Positions 1 through 9,896 are shown, counted from the first letter of the stretch. The stretch: 64,000 nucleotides of DNA from Grimontia celer (GCF_900055185.1 NZ_FIZX01000001.1:2170001-2234000), one strand, 5' to 3'. Made by a program: numbers and translations. The notes: generated by a model not told the origin, from the sequence alone.

Positions 1-949
1 TTAGCTGGCACAGTGCCATCAGATCGCTTTCATCCCAAGGTTTGCTAAGAGATACCTTTGGAATTGGCGCAATCGGCAGCAAAGATGCCGCTTCGACTTT
101 TTCTTCCTGGTTACCCAGAAATTCACAGTAACTGTTGTAAATCATGGTGGTGCCGCGTGCTTTACCTTCCAGCCCGTAACCCGCAACGTGCGGGGTGGCG
201 AAAGCCAGCATGGGAAGAAGTTCCATATCCACTTCCGGTTCGAACTCGAACACATCCAGTACAGCTGTTAACTGCTGTGTTTTCAGCGCGGCTTTCAATG
301 CGTCGTTACTGACCACTGGACCGCGAGCCGCGTTGATAAGGATTGAACCTGGCTTTAGGGCAGCGATCTCCGCATCACCCATCAGATGATGCGTTGGGTG
401 TTCACCGTTTTTGGTTAGCGGCGTATGGAATGTCAGGACATCACACTCTGCAATCAGGGTTTGTAGAGGATGAAACTCGCGTGTGTCACCTTCCGCTTGT
501 TTGAGCGGGTCACACAAAAGATGCTGAATGCTCAGTGCTGACAGACACTTCGACAGGTAGCTACCTACCTGACCTGCGCCCACAATGCCAACTTTACGGT
601 CAGCAATAGAAAAACCCTGTTGTTGACTCAGTACCAGCAGCGCGCTTATCACGTATTCTGCCACACCCACTTTGTTACAGCCTGGTGCGGCAGTAAAGAA
701 GATGCCTTTGCTGGCAAGCAGCTCCGCATCAACATGGTCGGTGCCTGCGGTTGCCGTGCCAACAAATTTCAGTTTGTTGGCTTTTTCTAGCAGCGCTTCG
801 TCAACCTTGGTGACGGAGCGAATCATCAACGCATCAACGTCAATCAAGTCTTCTGTGGTCAGGGTGCGCCCTGCTTTGGCGGTGACCGTACCCAGCTTGC
901 TGAACAACTCAGCGGCATACGGCATGTTTTCATCAATCAGAATGTTCAA
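1..949 (-). CDS. pdxB: Erythronate-4-phosphate dehydrogenase, partial (C-terminal end cut off)
   Basis: NAD-dependent oxidation of 4-phospho-erythronate, the second step of the deoxyxylulose 5-phosphate-dependent vitamin B6 pathway, in the cytoplasm. The reverse-strand reading begins [19 protein letters not shown], close to the E. coli PdxB start as I remember it. It then shows the dinucleotide-binding motif [13 protein letters not shown], the AARGPVV segment of the D-2-hydroxyacid dehydrogenase family, and TPHVAGYG, whose histidine (about 188-190) is the family's catalytic histidine. About 316 codons are visible; the family is about 380, so the C-terminal dimerisation part lies left of the window. 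No in-frame ATG gives the family N-terminus, so a TTG at 947-949 is proposed as start. Upstream ATGs on this strand run straight into stops. It lies downstream of the fabB terminator and is probably a separate unit. Confidence 0.93.
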   Translation of the reverse strand, partial: MNILIDENMPYAAELFSKLGTVTAKAGRTLTTEDLIDVDALMIRSVTKVDEALLEKANKLKFVGTATAGTDHVDAELLASKGIFFTAAPGCNKVGVAEYVISALLVLSQQQGFSIADRKVGIVGAGQVGSYLSKCLSALSIQHLLCDPLKQAEGDTREFHPLQTLIAECDVLTFHTPLTKNGEHPTHHLMGDAEIAALKPGSILINAARGPVVSNDALKAALKTQQLTAVLDVFEFEPEVDMELLPMLAFATPHVAGYGLEGKARGTTMIYNSYCEFLGNQEEKVEAASLLPIAPIPKVSLSKPWDESDLMALCQL

Positions 950-1014
950 GTGCGTTTACTCTTACATTTATTCCATTGGCGCTATTGTGACGCTTTTCTG
1001 CGCCAGATTAAACG

Positions 1015-1038
1015 AAAAAACCCGGCCGATTGGCCGGG
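1015..1038 (-). terminator. Intrinsic terminator after fabB
   Basis: A GC-rich hairpin (arms CCCGGCC and GGCCGGG) at 1021-1038 is followed on the reverse strand by a T tract (1016-1020). It sits between the fabB stop and the pdxB start, so it should end fabB transcription before pdxB. Confidence 0.85.
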
Positions 1039-1156
1039 CAAAATCCAGGATCTGAAAGGTAGAGATCGGCTCTCAACGATCTAAACCTGCGTCTGTTGTA
1101 GGCATAAAGCCAACGTCCCGGAAAACCGTTAGGACACGTTAGGCTATTGCTAACAA

Positions 1157-2368
1157 CTATCCTTCGTATTTTTTAATAACCAGCGTGGCGTTGGTACCAC
1201 CAAAGCCGAAGCTGTTAGACATCACTGTCTTCAGCTCTACTTCACGGGTTTCCGACACGATATCAAGACCTTCAGCAGCTGGATCCAAGTTTTCAATGTT
1301 GATGCTTGGTGCAACGAAGTTGTTTTCCAGCATGATGGTGGAGTAAATCGCTTCGTGAACACCTGCCGCACCCAGTGCGTGACCGGTCATGGCTTTGGTG
1401 GCAGAAATTGCAGGGCTGTTGTTGCCGAAAACTTCCTGAATCGCACCCAGCTCTTTCACATCACCCACTGGCGTAGAGGTGCCGTGAGTGTTGATGTAAT
1501 CGATTTGATCTACGTCCTGCATCGCCATCTTCATACAGCGAATCGCACCTTCACCTGATGGCGCTACCATGTCGTAGCCATCTGACGTTGCACCGTAGCC
1601 CACAATTTCACCGTAGATTTTCGCACCACGCGCCAGCGCATGCTCAAGCTCTTCGATAACCATCATGCCGCCACCACCAGAGATAACGAAACCATCGCGG
1701 TCTGCGTCGTAGGTACGTGATGCTTTTTCTGGGTTGTCGTTGTATTTGGTCGACAGCGCGCCCATCGCGTCAAACATCATGGTCAGTGACCAGTCAAGCT
1801 CTTCACCACCACCTGCAAAAACAACGTCTTGCTTGCCCAGTTGAATCAATTCAACGGCGTGGCCAATACAGTGTGCTGATGTCGCACACGCAGAGCTCAT
1901 GGTGTAGTTCACACCACGGATTTTGAATGGTGTTGCCAGACAAGCTGAAACCGTCGAAGACATGGTACGTGGCACCATGTAAGGACCAACACGTTTTACG
2001 CCTTTCTCACGTAATGTGTCTGTGGCTGCAACTTGGTTAATTGAAGATGCGCCACCAGAACCGGCAACCAGACCGGTGCGGTCATTAGACACCATATCTT
2101 CTGTCAAACCAGCATCTTCGATAGCCTGTTCCATTGACAGATAAGCGAAGCCCGCAGCATCGCCCATAAAACGAAACTTTTTGCGATCAATGTGATCAGC
2201 AGGATTGAGCTTTAAATCACCCCAGACATTACTGCGAAGCTTCATGTCTGCGAACTGTTGGGAAAAGCTAATCCCTGATTTACCCGTCTTTAATGACTCC
2301 AGCACTTCTTTAACGTTGTTACCGATGCTGGAAACAATTCCCATACCTGTAATTACGGCTCGTTTCAT
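1157..2368 (-). CDS. fabB: 3-oxoacyl-[acyl-carrier-protein] synthase I (KAS I)
   Basis: Condenses malonyl-ACP with acyl-ACP in cytoplasmic type II fatty acid synthesis; the FabB subtype is needed to elongate unsaturated intermediates. The 403-residue protein has the full thiolase-fold condensing enzyme: nucleophile cysteine in [12 protein letters not shown] (about residue 161), then the two active-site histidines in [11 protein letters not shown] and [13 protein letters not shown], and the C-terminal [10 protein letters not shown] motif. Length matches E. coli FabB (406). It is divergent from mnmC across about 200 bp, an arrangement also known in E. coli. The upstream gap holds FadR-type and FabR-type operators, consistent with dual control of unsaturated fatty acid synthesis. 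Start: ATG giving [16 protein letters not shown], the usual family N-terminus. Confidence 0.97.
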   Translation of the reverse strand: MKRAVITGMGIVSSIGNNVKEVLESLKTGKSGISFSQQFADMKLRSNVWGDLKLNPADHIDRKKFRFMGDAAGFAYLSMEQAIEDAGLTEDMVSNDRTGLVAGSGGASSINQVAATDTLREKGVKRVGPYMVPRTMSSTVSACLATPFKIRGVNYTMSSACATSAHCIGHAVELIQLGKQDVVFAGGGEELDWSLTMMFDAMGALSTKYNDNPEKASRTYDADRDGFVISGGGGMMVIEELEHALARGAKIYGEIVGYGATSDGYDMVAPSGEGAIRCMKMAMQDVDQIDYINTHGTSTPVGDVKELGAIQEVFGNNSPAISATKAMTGHALGAAGVHEAIYSTIMLENNFVAPSINIENLDPAAEGLDIVSETREVELKTVMSNSFGFGGTNATLVIKKYEG

Positions 2369-2421
2369 CTTTTGTTCCTACAATTCGAGTTCGCACCGAT
2401 GATAGCGGTTTTGATACGCCT

Positions 2422-2438
2422 AAGTGGTCAGCTTTCCT
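2422..2438 (-). promoter_or_regulatory. FadR-type operator candidate upstream of fabB
   Basis: The 17-mer AAGTGGTCAGCTTTCCT shares the GTCAG core and left half of the FadR operator (AACTGGTCNGACCAGTT). It is nearly identical to the site before the first fadL (AACTGGTCAGATTTCCA). FadR activates fabB in E. coli. The right half-site is degenerate. It abuts the FabR-type palindrome. Confidence 0.5.
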
Positions 2439-2456
2439 AGAGTACAGGTGTAAGCT
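2439..2456 (-). promoter_or_regulatory. FabR-type operator upstream of fabB
   Basis: AGAGTACAGGTGTAAGCT is an imperfect palindrome closely matching the FabR operator type (AGCGTACAnnTGTACGCT as I remember it). Its position 71 to 88 bp before the fabB start, beside a FadR-type site, mirrors the composite FadR/FabR control region of E. coli fabB. FabR represses unsaturated fatty acid synthesis in response to membrane unsaturation. Confidence 0.65.
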
Positions 2457-2567
2457 GAAATTTTTCACATACTGACACAGACCCGTTGTCGGTTCTGTAT
2501 ATTCCGTCGAATTGGCGATAGAATCCGCGCTCGACGTGCAAACCCCGTTTTTATTAAGGTAAGGCTT

Positions 2568-4571
2568 GTGACCCAAACCCGTATTGAACACGCCCAAATT
2601 CACTGGAATGACGCCGGAACACCGGTCTCTGACAACTTTGACGATGTTTACTTTTCCAATGCCAATGGTCTGGAAGAAACGCGCTACGTGTTCCTACAGC
2701 AAAACCAGCTACCAAACCGCTGGGATACCTTTTCAAATGACCGATTCGTGATTGCGGAAACCGGATTTGGTACTGGCCTTAACTTTCTGGCTGTGTGGCA
2801 GTGGTTTGCCCAATTCCGAAAGGAAAACCCTGAGGCTCAAGTCAACCAGCTTCATTTCATCAGCTTTGAGAAGTTCCCGGTCTCCGTTACTGATTTAGAA
2901 AAAGCCCACGCAGCCTGGCCAGAGTTGGCGGATTTCGCCGAAGCACTTCGCAAACACTACCCAGCAGCGGTTTCTGGCTGCCACCGTTTGGTATTGGCAG
3001 ATGGCATGATCACGTTGGACTTGTGGTTCGGCGACATCAAAGACTGTATGCCGCAAGTGTGGACGTCTGATGAAGGAATTGTGGACTGCTGGTTTCTGGA
3101 CGGCTTTGCACCCAGCAAGAACCCTGAAATGTGGAGTCAGACGCTGTTCGACGGCATGGCAAGACTGGCTAAACAGGCATGTACCGTTGCCACTTTTACC
3201 GCGGCAGGCTTTGTGCGTCGCGGCTTAATCGACGCAGGCTTTGAAATGAAGAAAGCCAAGGGCTATGGCACCAAACGCGACATGATTGTCGGCACCATGG
3301 TCGAACGCAACCAGCCCCGCCAACAGGCACCCTGGTATAAACGTACCGCACCACAAAACAGCAATGACATTGCCATTGTTGGTGGCGGTGTGGCGAGCGC
3401 TACCTTGGCACTGTCACTGGTACGCCGTGGAAAATCAGTCACCCTTTATTGCGAACATGACAAGCCTGGACTTGCCGCCTCCGGCAACCGACAAGGCGCG
3501 GTGTATCCACTTCTAAATGGCAGTGACGATGCCCTTTCTCGCTTCTTTGCGCCGGCATTTCTGTTCTCCCGTCAGTTTATTGAACAGGCAGCCGAAACGG
3601 TTTCGTTTGATCACGAATTGTGTGGCGTTACTCAATTAGGGTGGGATGAAAAAAGCGCGGACAAATTGGCGAAGATGCTGACAGGTGGTTTTCCGGAAGC
3701 TCTTATCCACGGTATCACCAAAGAAGACGCCGAATCACTGACTGGCATTGAAACCGGGCACGGCGGTGTCACCTATCCTCTCGGCGGCTGGTTGTGTCCT
3801 CAGCAGTTAACCCAGGGCTTGATAGCCAATGCTGAGAAAACTGGCCTGTTGACCTGTCATTACAATGCCGAAGTGACGAAAGCCAGTCATCAGAACGGGT
3901 CGTGGACACTGACTGCAAACCAAAGCGAACGGACTCACGATACCGTGGTTGTTGCTAACGGTCACAAGTTCACCCAGTTTGAACAAACCGCCCCCATCCC
4001 GGCCTATGCGGTTCGTGGTCAGGTTTCCCACATTAATACCACGCCAGCGTTAAAGCAGCTCAAAACCGTGGTGTGTTATGACGGTTACCTGACGCCGGCC
4101 AACCCGAAAAATGACACCCACTGCATCGGCGCCAGCTACAGCCGAAATAATACTTCCATGGCGTTTAGCATGGACGATCAGGCTGGCAACAAGCAGCGCC
4201 TGGTCGATTGCATTCCTGCTGAGTGGCCAAAAGAGATTGATACTGACCATGGTGGTGGTCGCGTGGGTATTCGCTGTGCCAGCCGCGATCATTTGCCGTA
4301 TGTCGGTGATGTCTGCGACTTTGAAGCCCTGAAAACCGCATACAGTGATTTGCGTGATAAGAAAGACAATGCCGAAGATGTGCCGGTTTACCCGAACCTG
4401 TATAGCCTGTTGGCACTCGGTTCGCGCGGTTTAACCTCAGCGCCAATCCTCGGTGAGCTTCTGGCTTCACAGCTTTGTAGCGATCCACTCCCCATGCCGG
4501 TTGATGTGCTTAATGCCTTGCATCCCGGACGCATGTGGGTGAGAAAGCTGCTCAAGGGTAAAGCGCTTTAG
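2568..4571 (+). CDS. mnmC: Bifunctional tRNA mnm5s2U biosynthesis protein MnmC
   Basis: Acts on the wobble uridine of several tRNAs. The C-terminal FAD oxidase domain converts cmnm5(s2)U to nm5(s2)U, and the N-terminal domain methylates that to mnm5(s2)U. The N-terminal part (about 1-245) is the SAM methyltransferase with [15 protein letters not shown] and [14 protein letters not shown]. The C-terminal part (about 265-667) is a DAO-type oxidoreductase opening with the FAD motif [15 protein letters not shown] and ending with [11 protein letters not shown]. At 667 residues it is full length for the fused form. The start is GTG at 2568, giving [15 protein letters not shown]; no closer ATG fits. 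Divergent from fabB; followed by a strong terminator. Confidence 0.96.
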   Translation: MTQTRIEHAQIHWNDAGTPVSDNFDDVYFSNANGLEETRYVFLQQNQLPNRWDTFSNDRFVIAETGFGTGLNFLAVWQWFAQFRKENPEAQVNQLHFISFEKFPVSVTDLEKAHAAWPELADFAEALRKHYPAAVSGCHRLVLADGMITLDLWFGDIKDCMPQVWTSDEGIVDCWFLDGFAPSKNPEMWSQTLFDGMARLAKQACTVATFTAAGFVRRGLIDAGFEMKKAKGYGTKRDMIVGTMVERNQPRQQAPWYKRTAPQNSNDIAIVGGGVASATLALSLVRRGKSVTLYCEHDKPGLAASGNRQGAVYPLLNGSDDALSRFFAPAFLFSRQFIEQAAETVSFDHELCGVTQLGWDEKSADKLAKMLTGGFPEALIHGITKEDAESLTGIETGHGGVTYPLGGWLCPQQLTQGLIANAEKTGLLTCHYNAEVTKASHQNGSWTLTANQSERTHDTVVVANGHKFTQFEQTAPIPAYAVRGQVSHINTTPALKQLKTVVCYDGYLTPANPKNDTHCIGASYSRNNTSMAFSMDDQAGNKQRLVDCIPAEWPKEIDTDHGGGRVGIRCASRDHLPYVGDVCDFEALKTAYSDLRDKKDNAEDVPVYPNLYSLLALGSRGLTSAPILGELLASQLCSDPLPMPVDVLNALHPGRMWVRKLLKGKAL

Positions 4572-4594
4572 TAGGGAAAGATAATTCAAACAAA

Positions 4595-4620
4595 GAAGGC
4601 GCCGATTGGCGCCTTCTTCT
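4595..4620 (+). terminator. Intrinsic terminator after mnmC (works both ways)
   Basis: Stem GAAGGCGCC / GGCGCCTTC with a 4-nt loop, followed by TTCT on the forward strand and A-rich sequence on the other side. It lies between the convergent mnmC and yfcL ends and probably serves both. Confidence 0.8.
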
Positions 4621-4636
4621 TATATGGATGCAGTGT

Positions 4637-4903
4637 TTAACCCGCCTGTTCTTGTAACGATGCCCAGAGGTTACCCACCAGCACTTGATCAGAAGGGTTC
4701 AGCTCGTTTGAATTCTCTTTCAGGCTTTCGTCAACACGTACCTTCAGCGCAGACACATCTTCGATGCCGTCCTGCTCACAGTCTGCGGCCGCCAGCGAGA
4801 CATGACCACGCAGATAACCGCTGGCAAACAACTCATCATCAGAGGCGGTTTCTACCATGGCATCAATCAGGTCGAGGATTTTCTCTTCGTATTCTTGGAT
4901 CAT
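4637..4903 (-). CDS. yfcL: YfcL family protein
   Basis: An 88-residue acidic, helical protein with the recognisable YfcL segment DDELFASGYLRGHVSLA and a C-terminal LNPSDQVLVGNLW stretch. The family has no established biochemical function that I know of. It starts 9 bp after the end of epmC and is surely cotranscribed with it, as in E. coli where yfcM and yfcL are neighbours. This suggests, without proof, a link to EF-P or translation. No signal peptide or membrane segment is visible. Confidence 0.85.
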   Translation of the reverse strand: MIQEYEEKILDLIDAMVETASDDELFASGYLRGHVSLAAADCEQDGIEDVSALKVRVDESLKENSNELNPSDQVLVGNLWASLQEQAG

Positions 4904-4912
4904 TTTTAGCTC

Positions 4913-5437
4913 TCAGGAAAAGTCTGCTGGCGTTAAAGGAGGACGATTATAAAACGTTCGAAGGGCGTCTGAATAGGTTTTGGCGCGCGTAGGCATACCG
5001 TCTTCCAGATATTTCATCACTTGCTCACGCACTTTTGCGGTAAATACCGGGCGGTCAGGTTCGAAAGAACCGTTTAGATTGTCGCAGCTTACCTGGAAGC
5101 GAAAGCCACAACTGGCCGACAGAATCCACTCTACCGCCTGAGGTTTGATTTCTACCTTTTCAAACTCGGCTTGCGTCTGCTCATCGCGTCCATCCGGTAG
5201 ATACCAGTAGCCAAAGTCTTCCAACAAACGGCGTTCAGGCCCGGCAATGCACCAGTGTGACACTTCATGAAGCGCAGAAGCATAAAAACCGCGGGCGAAG
5301 ATAATTCGGTGGTGTGGGTTGTCATCATCCGCAGGCAGATAAATCGGCTCATCGCCGCCCAGCAGCAATTCTGTGTTGAAAGAATCAATAAAAGTCTGAT
5401 TAAAGACAGAAATAAGGTCGTTGTAATCGTGTTGCAT
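4913..5437 (-). CDS. epmC: Elongation factor P hydroxylase EpmC (YfcM)
   Basis: Hydroxylates the beta-lysylated lysine of elongation factor P, the last step of the EpmA/EpmB/EpmC modification that helps ribosomes through polyproline stretches. The 174-residue protein matches the family length and contains the metal-binding HEVSHWC motif (about residues 57-63) with IIFARGFYASAL before it and GFRFQVSCDNLNG further on. First gene of the epmC-yfcL pair. The 223 bp upstream (to 5660), shared with the divergent channel gene, show no operator I can name. Confidence 0.93.
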   Translation of the reverse strand: MQHDYNDLISVFNQTFIDSFNTELLLGGDEPIYLPADDDNPHHRIIFARGFYASALHEVSHWCIAGPERRLLEDFGYWYLPDGRDEQTQAEFEKVEIKPQAVEWILSASCGFRFQVSCDNLNGSFEPDRPVFTAKVREQVMKYLEDGMPTRAKTYSDALRTFYNRPPLTPADFS

Positions 5438-5660
5438 GGCGCGAATTGTAATAATGAAGTTACAGCAAATTCAGTTAAGCGGACATTTTACCTGCCAAAG
5501 CCCCCATTGTCGCAGCAAAAGCACCGTTTTAGGCCAATTCCACCATCAAAAGCATGAACTCAATTCATGGCTGACCTCACAACCTTTCATTGGATTGAGA
5601 GGTTAATCACAACTATGATTGCGCGAAATTATCCCATTCAATTGCAAGTTACTGAATATC

Positions 5661-6305
5661 ATGTTGTTGTCCACGTTATACATCGTTGGAATTACCGCTG
5701 AAGCCATGACAGGCGCACTGGCGGCTGGCCGCAGGAATATGGACTGGTTTGGCGTCATGCTGGTCGCTGCCTGCACAGCCATTGGCGGCGGTACCGTGCG
5801 TGATATTTTGCTCGGTCACTACCCGCTTGGCTGGGTCGCTAACCCGCACTATCTGGTGATTGTCTGCGTTGCCGGTATCGTCACGACCTGGATGGCATCT
5901 TGGGTGGCCCGTAATCACAAGCTTTTCGTCTGGCTGGACTCACTCGGTCTGATTGCTTTCAGCATTATCGGTTGTCGAGTTGGCATGGATATGGGGTTGT
6001 CGCCGCTGATTTGTGTGGTGTCTGCCCTGGTCACAGGCATCTTTGGTGGCCTTTTGCGTGACTTGCTGTGTCGCCGTCAGCCAATGGTGCTGCATAAAGA
6101 GCTTTATGCCTCTGTCGCTTTCTTGGCTGGCGCCATGTATTGGGCGTTGATGACTTACGGTAACCGATTTGGCATTGATGAAAATATCGCGACCATTTCT
6201 ACGCTGGTGACAGGCTTTGTATTTCGCATGTCTGCGGTGAAGTTTGGTTGGAGTCTGCCGGTGTTTAGTTTTGAAGCGGAAGAAGCTTTAGAGCATAGAT
6301 CTTAG
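5661..6305 (+). CDS. yicG: TRIC/YicG-type inner-membrane channel protein (UPF0126)
   Basis: A 214-residue polytopic membrane protein made of two repeated three-helix halves, as in the trimeric intracellular cation channel family. Each half carries the glycine-rich signature: AIGGGTVRDILLGHYPLGWV in the first and GIFGGLLRDLLCRRQP in the second. The resemblance to E. coli YicG is strong throughout. Start chosen at ATG 5661 (MLLSTLYIVGITAEAMTG), the family N-terminus; an upstream in-frame TTG at 5619 would add 14 residues with no family support. The physiological ion is not established for bacterial members. The stop codon TAG is itself part of the repeated CTTAGG/CCTAGG sequence that follows. 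Confidence 0.88.
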   Translation: MLLSTLYIVGITAEAMTGALAAGRRNMDWFGVMLVAACTAIGGGTVRDILLGHYPLGWVANPHYLVIVCVAGIVTTWMASWVARNHKLFVWLDSLGLIAFSIIGCRVGMDMGLSPLICVVSALVTGIFGGLLRDLLCRRQPMVLHKELYASVAFLAGAMYWALMTYGNRFGIDENIATISTLVTGFVFRMSAVKFGWSLPVFSFEAEEALEHRS

Positions 6306-6438
6306 GAAGAGAAGATCCTAGATTCTAGGTCCTAGGAAGAGCAAAGAACGAAAAAGAAGGGCTGACAGTGTAAACCGTCAGCCCTTTTTCAGGTATTTGC
6401 TTTTCCTAGGACCTTCTTTTCCTAGGCTCTAGGATCTT
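6306..6438. repeat. Nested CCTAGG inverted repeat around a terminator hairpin
   Basis: Between the convergent yicG and aroC stops, several CCTAGG/TCTAGG units form an interrupted inverted repeat. AAGATCCTAG (6312-6321) pairs with CTAGGATCTT (6429-6438). TCCTAGGAAGAGCAAA (6330-6345) pairs with TTTGCTTTTCCTAGGA (6396-6411) with one mismatch. At the centre is the hairpin GGGCTGAC / GTCAGCCC (6359-6366 / 6377-6384). The outer arms fill the space almost exactly from one stop codon to the other. Confidence 0.75.
6359..6389 (+). terminator. Intrinsic terminator between yicG and aroC
   Basis: An 8-bp stem GGGCTGAC / GTCAGCCC with a 10-nt loop, followed by TTTTT (6385-6389). An A-rich stretch on the other side makes it usable on the reverse strand for aroC too. 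Confidence 0.8.
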
Positions 6439-6442
6439 TCAT

Positions 6443-7528
6443 TTAAATCTTCGGCGTATTGGTATGAACACCTGCATTCTGTGCGCGGTGGCGCAGCAGG
6501 TGGTCCATCAATACAATCGCAACCATGGCCTCTGCAATTGGCACAGCGCGGATACCGACACATGGGTCATGACGACCTTTGGTAATCACGTCGACAGTTT
6601 CGCCATCCACATTGATGGTTTCACCCGGTACCGTGATGCTTGAAGTTGGCTTCAATGCAAGGTGCGCAACGATATCCTGACCAGATGAAATACCACCTAG
6701 GATGCCACCAGCGTGGTTGGATTTAAAACCTTCCGGTGTCAGTTCATCACGGTGCTCGCTGCCGCGCTGGTTGACGACGTCAAAGCCATCGCCCACTTCC
6801 ACGCCTTTCACGGCATTGATACCCATCAACGCGTAAGCAATGTCTGCGTCTAAACGATCGAAAACTGGCTCGCCCAGACCAACTGGCACGTTATTCGCGA
6901 CCACGGTGAGTTTTGCACCGATAGAATCGCCTTCTTTTTTCAGCGCACGGATCAGTTCATCCAAGGCTTCAAGCTTTGATTCATCCGGGCAGAAGAATGG
7001 GTTTTGCTCAACTTGATCCCAGTCGACCTTGTCGATGGTCACATCACCCATTTGAGAGAGGTAACAGCGAACTTCAATACCGAACTCTTGCTTGAGGTAT
7101 TTCTTTGCAATCGCACCCGCAGCAACACGCATCGCCGTTTCACGTGCTGATGAGCGGCCACCACCACGGTAATCACGATGTCCGTATTTTTGATGGTAGG
7201 TGTAGTCGGCATGGCCCGGACGGAAGCGGTCGGAAATTTTAGAGTAATCCTGCGAGCGCTGGTCCGTATTTTCGATAACCAGGCCAATCGAAGTCCCCGT
7301 TGTTTTGCCTTCGAAGACGCCAGAAAGGAACTTCACTTCATCCGGTTCGCGACGTTGAGTCGTGTATTTTGAGGTGCCCGGACGACGACGGTCCAGATCG
7401 ACCTGTAAATCTGCTTCTGAAATTTCAAGTCCCGGTGGACAACCGTCAACAATGCAGCCCAACGCCAATCCATGACTCTCACCAAAAGTGGTGACCCGAA
7501 AAACCTGACCTATTGAATTGCCTGCCAT
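6443..7528 (-). CDS. aroC: Chorismate synthase
   Basis: Converts 5-enolpyruvylshikimate-3-phosphate to chorismate with reduced FMN, the last step of the shikimate pathway. Signatures: [18 protein letters not shown] at the N-terminus, [27 protein letters not shown] and the C-terminal [18 protein letters not shown]. Its 361 residues match E. coli AroC. It lies downstream of prmB on the same strand as in E. coli, but here a terminator hairpin and about 220 bp separate them, so aroC probably has its own promoter. Start ATG gives [20 protein letters not shown], standard for the family. Confidence 0.97.
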   Translation of the reverse strand: MAGNSIGQVFRVTTFGESHGLALGCIVDGCPPGLEISEADLQVDLDRRRPGTSKYTTQRREPDEVKFLSGVFEGKTTGTSIGLVIENTDQRSQDYSKISDRFRPGHADYTYHQKYGHRDYRGGGRSSARETAMRVAAGAIAKKYLKQEFGIEVRCYLSQMGDVTIDKVDWDQVEQNPFFCPDESKLEALDELIRALKKEGDSIGAKLTVVANNVPVGLGEPVFDRLDADIAYALMGINAVKGVEVGDGFDVVNQRGSEHRDELTPEGFKSNHAGGILGGISSGQDIVAHLALKPTSSITVPGETINVDGETVDVITKGRHDPCVGIRAVPIAEAMVAIVLMDHLLRHRAQNAGVHTNTPKI

Positions 7529-7693
7529 TACTTCCTCTGTTTCTCTCCGGTCGACGTATCACAACCGCATTAGCATGCACCTAATGAAACATAACCGCGA
7601 TTGAGAAGCAAAAGCTTTTTTTATGTACAGGTGGAAACTCCCTGTAATACTGGGCTGGTTTCAAGAAATGAGGCAAAACCGGAAAGAGAGATA

Positions 7694-7730
7694 CAAAAAA
7701 GGCCGAAATCTATAATTTCGGCCTTTTTCT
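7694..7730 (-). terminator. Intrinsic terminator after prmB
   Basis: Stem AGGCCGAAAT / ATTTCGGCCT with a short loop (7700-7724) and T tracts in both directions. It lies just past the prmB stop and before aroC. Confidence 0.85.
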
Positions 7731-7748
7731 TAGAGTCAAAGACAACAA

Positions 7749-8681
7749 TTAGTCTTTGTAGATAGAAAATTCGTCGGCAACACTGACCAGATCCTGATAG
7801 GTCATCAGGAAGACACCGTGGCCGCCGTTTTCAAACTCCAGCCAGGTTAGTGGCAGGTGCGGATACTGGTCCTGAACGTGAACCATGGAGTTACCCACTT
7901 CACAGATCAGAATGCCCTGCTCGGTCAGATAATCCGGCGCATTAGCGATGATGCGGCGCATCAGTTTCAGACCATCGGTACCTGCAGCCAGACCCAACTC
8001 CGGCTCATGACGGAACTCATCCGGCAGCGAGTTCATGTCTTCCTCATCCACGTATGGTGGGTTAGAGACAATCAGGTCGTACTTGTCTTTTGGCAGATCA
8101 CGGAACAAATCTGAGCGGATTGGGAAAACCTGCTGCTCCAGGCCATGCTCCTGAATGTTCATCTCTGCCACTTCCAGCGCTTCCGTAGAAATGTCCACCA
8201 GATCTACTTCAGCATCAGGGAACGCGTAGGCACAGGCAATACCAATGCAGCCACTGCCGGTGCACAGATCCATGATACGGTTTGGCTCGACTTCCAGCAT
8301 TGGGCTGAACTGATTCTGGATCAGCTCACCGATTGGTGAACGTGGCACCAGCACACGCTCATCCACGTAGAATTCCAAATCACAGAAGTACGCTTTGTTT
8401 GTCAGGTAAGCCACTGGCGTGCGCTCGTTGATACGACGGATTACGCGTTCAACAATACGGTGACGTTCACTGGTGGTCAGACGCGCAGTTTGCGTTTCTG
8501 CAGGCACATCAATTGGCAGATAAAGTGTCGGCAGTACCAGTTGTACCGCTTCGTCCCATGCATTGTCCGTTCCGTGACCGTAATAAATTCCTGCTGCATT
8601 AAAGCAACTTACCGTCCAACGTAGCATGTCTTGCAGCGTACGCAGCTCGTTGACGACTTCATCAACAATAATTCTATCCAA
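7749..8681 (-). CDS. prmB: Ribosomal protein uL3 glutamine methyltransferase PrmB
   Basis: SAM-dependent N5-methylation of a glutamine in ribosomal protein L3. The protein has an N-terminal helical domain, the SAM motif [20 protein letters not shown] and the catalytic NPPY motif ([11 protein letters not shown]). Start choice: TTG at 8679-8681, preceded by GGAGG at good spacing. It gives [20 protein letters not shown], the exact family N-terminus, and 310 residues as in E. coli; an ATG 24 bp upstream would add eight unsupported residues and skip the Shine-Dalgarno. Divergent from smrB, the same arrangement as E. coli prmB/yfcN. Confidence 0.94.
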   Translation of the reverse strand: MDRIIVDEVVNELRTLQDMLRWTVSCFNAAGIYYGHGTDNAWDEAVQLVLPTLYLPIDVPAETQTARLTTSERHRIVERVIRRINERTPVAYLTNKAYFCDLEFYVDERVLVPRSPIGELIQNQFSPMLEVEPNRIMDLCTGSGCIGIACAYAFPDAEVDLVDISTEALEVAEMNIQEHGLEQQVFPIRSDLFRDLPKDKYDLIVSNPPYVDEEDMNSLPDEFRHEPELGLAAGTDGLKLMRRIIANAPDYLTEQGILICEVGNSMVHVQDQYPHLPLTWLEFENGGHGVFLMTYQDLVSVADEFSIYKD

Positions 8682-8790
8682 AATGGCCTCCAGTAGCCTC
8701 AACACATCACCGTCAGGGCGATTCCAACAGGAAAGCAGACATTGTTCTTATTTTAAGTAAAATGCAGCTAACAGAATTTGGAAATGACTT

Positions 8791-9324
8791 ATGAGTAAGA
8801 AATCCCCGATCCCAGAAGATGACGACATGTCATTGTTCCGCGATGCGGTGAAAGGCGTTAAAAAACTGCAGCAGGATACCATAAACCCGCCGAGACGCCA
8901 GACAACAGAGCAAGCGCGCAAGAAGCAGACAGAGTCCGCGGCGCGAGACCACACCTTTTATTTCTCAGACGAGTTTGAACCGCTGCTGAAAGAAGATGGG
9001 CCAACTCAATATGCGCGCACAGGTGTCTCCAAATACGAAGTGAAAAGACTTCGCCGCGGTGTTTACGTGCCGGATATGTTCCTGGACCTACACGGCATGA
9101 CGCAACTGGAAGCTAAGCGAGAGTTAGGCGCGCTGATTGCAGCATGTATAAAAGAAGGGATCAGTTGTGCCTGTGTCATGCATGGTATTGGCAAACACAT
9201 ACTGAAACAGAAGACGCCACTTTGGTTGGCACAGCACCCTGATGTGTTGGCATTCCATCAGGCGCCACTGGAATTTGGTGGTGATGGCGCTTTACTGGTG
9301 CTGATTGAAATCCCGGAAAAATAG
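8791..9324 (+). CDS. smrB: Ribosome rescue endonuclease SmrB (YfcN)
   Basis: A Smr-domain nuclease. In E. coli SmrB is recruited to collided ribosomes and cleaves the mRNA upstream, feeding tmRNA rescue. The 177-residue protein has a charged N-terminal tail (about 1-85) and a C-terminal Smr domain with the DLHG motif ([16 protein letters not shown]) and the HGxG motif ([12 protein letters not shown]), the family's catalytic and RNA-binding elements. ATG with AATGACTT context upstream; divergent from prmB. Followed by a strong terminator. Confidence 0.93.
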   Translation: MSKKSPIPEDDDMSLFRDAVKGVKKLQQDTINPPRRQTTEQARKKQTESAARDHTFYFSDEFEPLLKEDGPTQYARTGVSKYEVKRLRRGVYVPDMFLDLHGMTQLEAKRELGALIAACIKEGISCACVMHGIGKHILKQKTPLWLAQHPDVLAFHQAPLEFGGDGALLVLIEIPEK

Positions 9325-9340
9325 CCGGAAGCTTAGGAAC

Positions 9341-9369
9341 AAAAAACGCCCTGTGTTGGGCGTTTTTTT
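9341..9369 (+). terminator. Intrinsic terminator between smrB and sixA
   Basis: Stem ACGCCC / GGGCGT flanked by A6 on the left and T7 on the right, so it is a bidirectional terminator between the convergent genes. Confidence 0.85.
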
Positions 9370-9401
9370 ATGTCTGCTTAAAGCTGCTTTCGAACAAGCG
9401 G

Positions 9402-9896
9402 TCAGGATGCGTACCCCATCACTTGCGATGGACTTTTCATCCACAGCACTTCACTCTGTTCCGTTTGCGGATTGTATTCAATGCAGGAAATGGAAGATGT
9501 CGGGAACATCGGCGGCTGCAAATCAGCCTCAAACTCTGCCGTGAGATAACCCACCAGCGGTAGATGAGAAACCAAAAGAATCGACACCGGATTATCAACG
9601 GAAACTAAAGCGCGCAGGTAAGAAGCAACGTGCTCGCTGTCTCCGTACGGCGTGATGCCATCTTCCGTCAAGACGCTTTTCGCTTCAGGCAAAACAGCAG
9701 CACATGCCGACCAAGTCTGCTGTGCGCGTAAATAAGGACTCACCAAAACTAAGTCCAGTTTTCCCTCTGGCAGCTCTTGTGCCAGCCAGCGTGCCATTTC
9801 AACCGATTGTTGCTCACCGCGATCGGTCAGCGGACGTTCTTCATCACTGGCGGCGAAGGTGTGTGCCTCACCGTGGCGCATAATATAAATTCGCAT
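9402..9896 (-). CDS. sixA: Phosphohistidine phosphatase SixA
   Basis: A histidine-phosphatase superfamily protein that removes phosphate from phosphohistidine; in E. coli it acts on ArcB and, in later work, on NPr of the nitrogen phosphotransferase system. The 164-residue protein starts with the RHG motif (MRIYIMRHGEAH), has LVSPYLRAQQT in the middle and the second histidine in LLVSHLPLVGYL. Single gene, convergent with smrB and divergent from the M16 peptidase. Confidence 0.92.
   Translation of the reverse strand: MRIYIMRHGEAHTFAASDEERPLTDRGEQQSVEMARWLAQELPEGKLDLVLVSPYLRAQQTWSACAAVLPEAKSVLTEDGITPYGDSEHVASYLRALVSVDNPVSILLVSHLPLVGYLTAEFEADLQPPMFPTSSISCIEYNPQTEQSEVLWMKSPSQVMGYAS

Noticed and set aside
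5619-5660. Longer N-terminus for the YicG-type channel from a TTG start
   Set aside because: The added residues do not match the family; ATG 5661 gives the conserved N-terminus.
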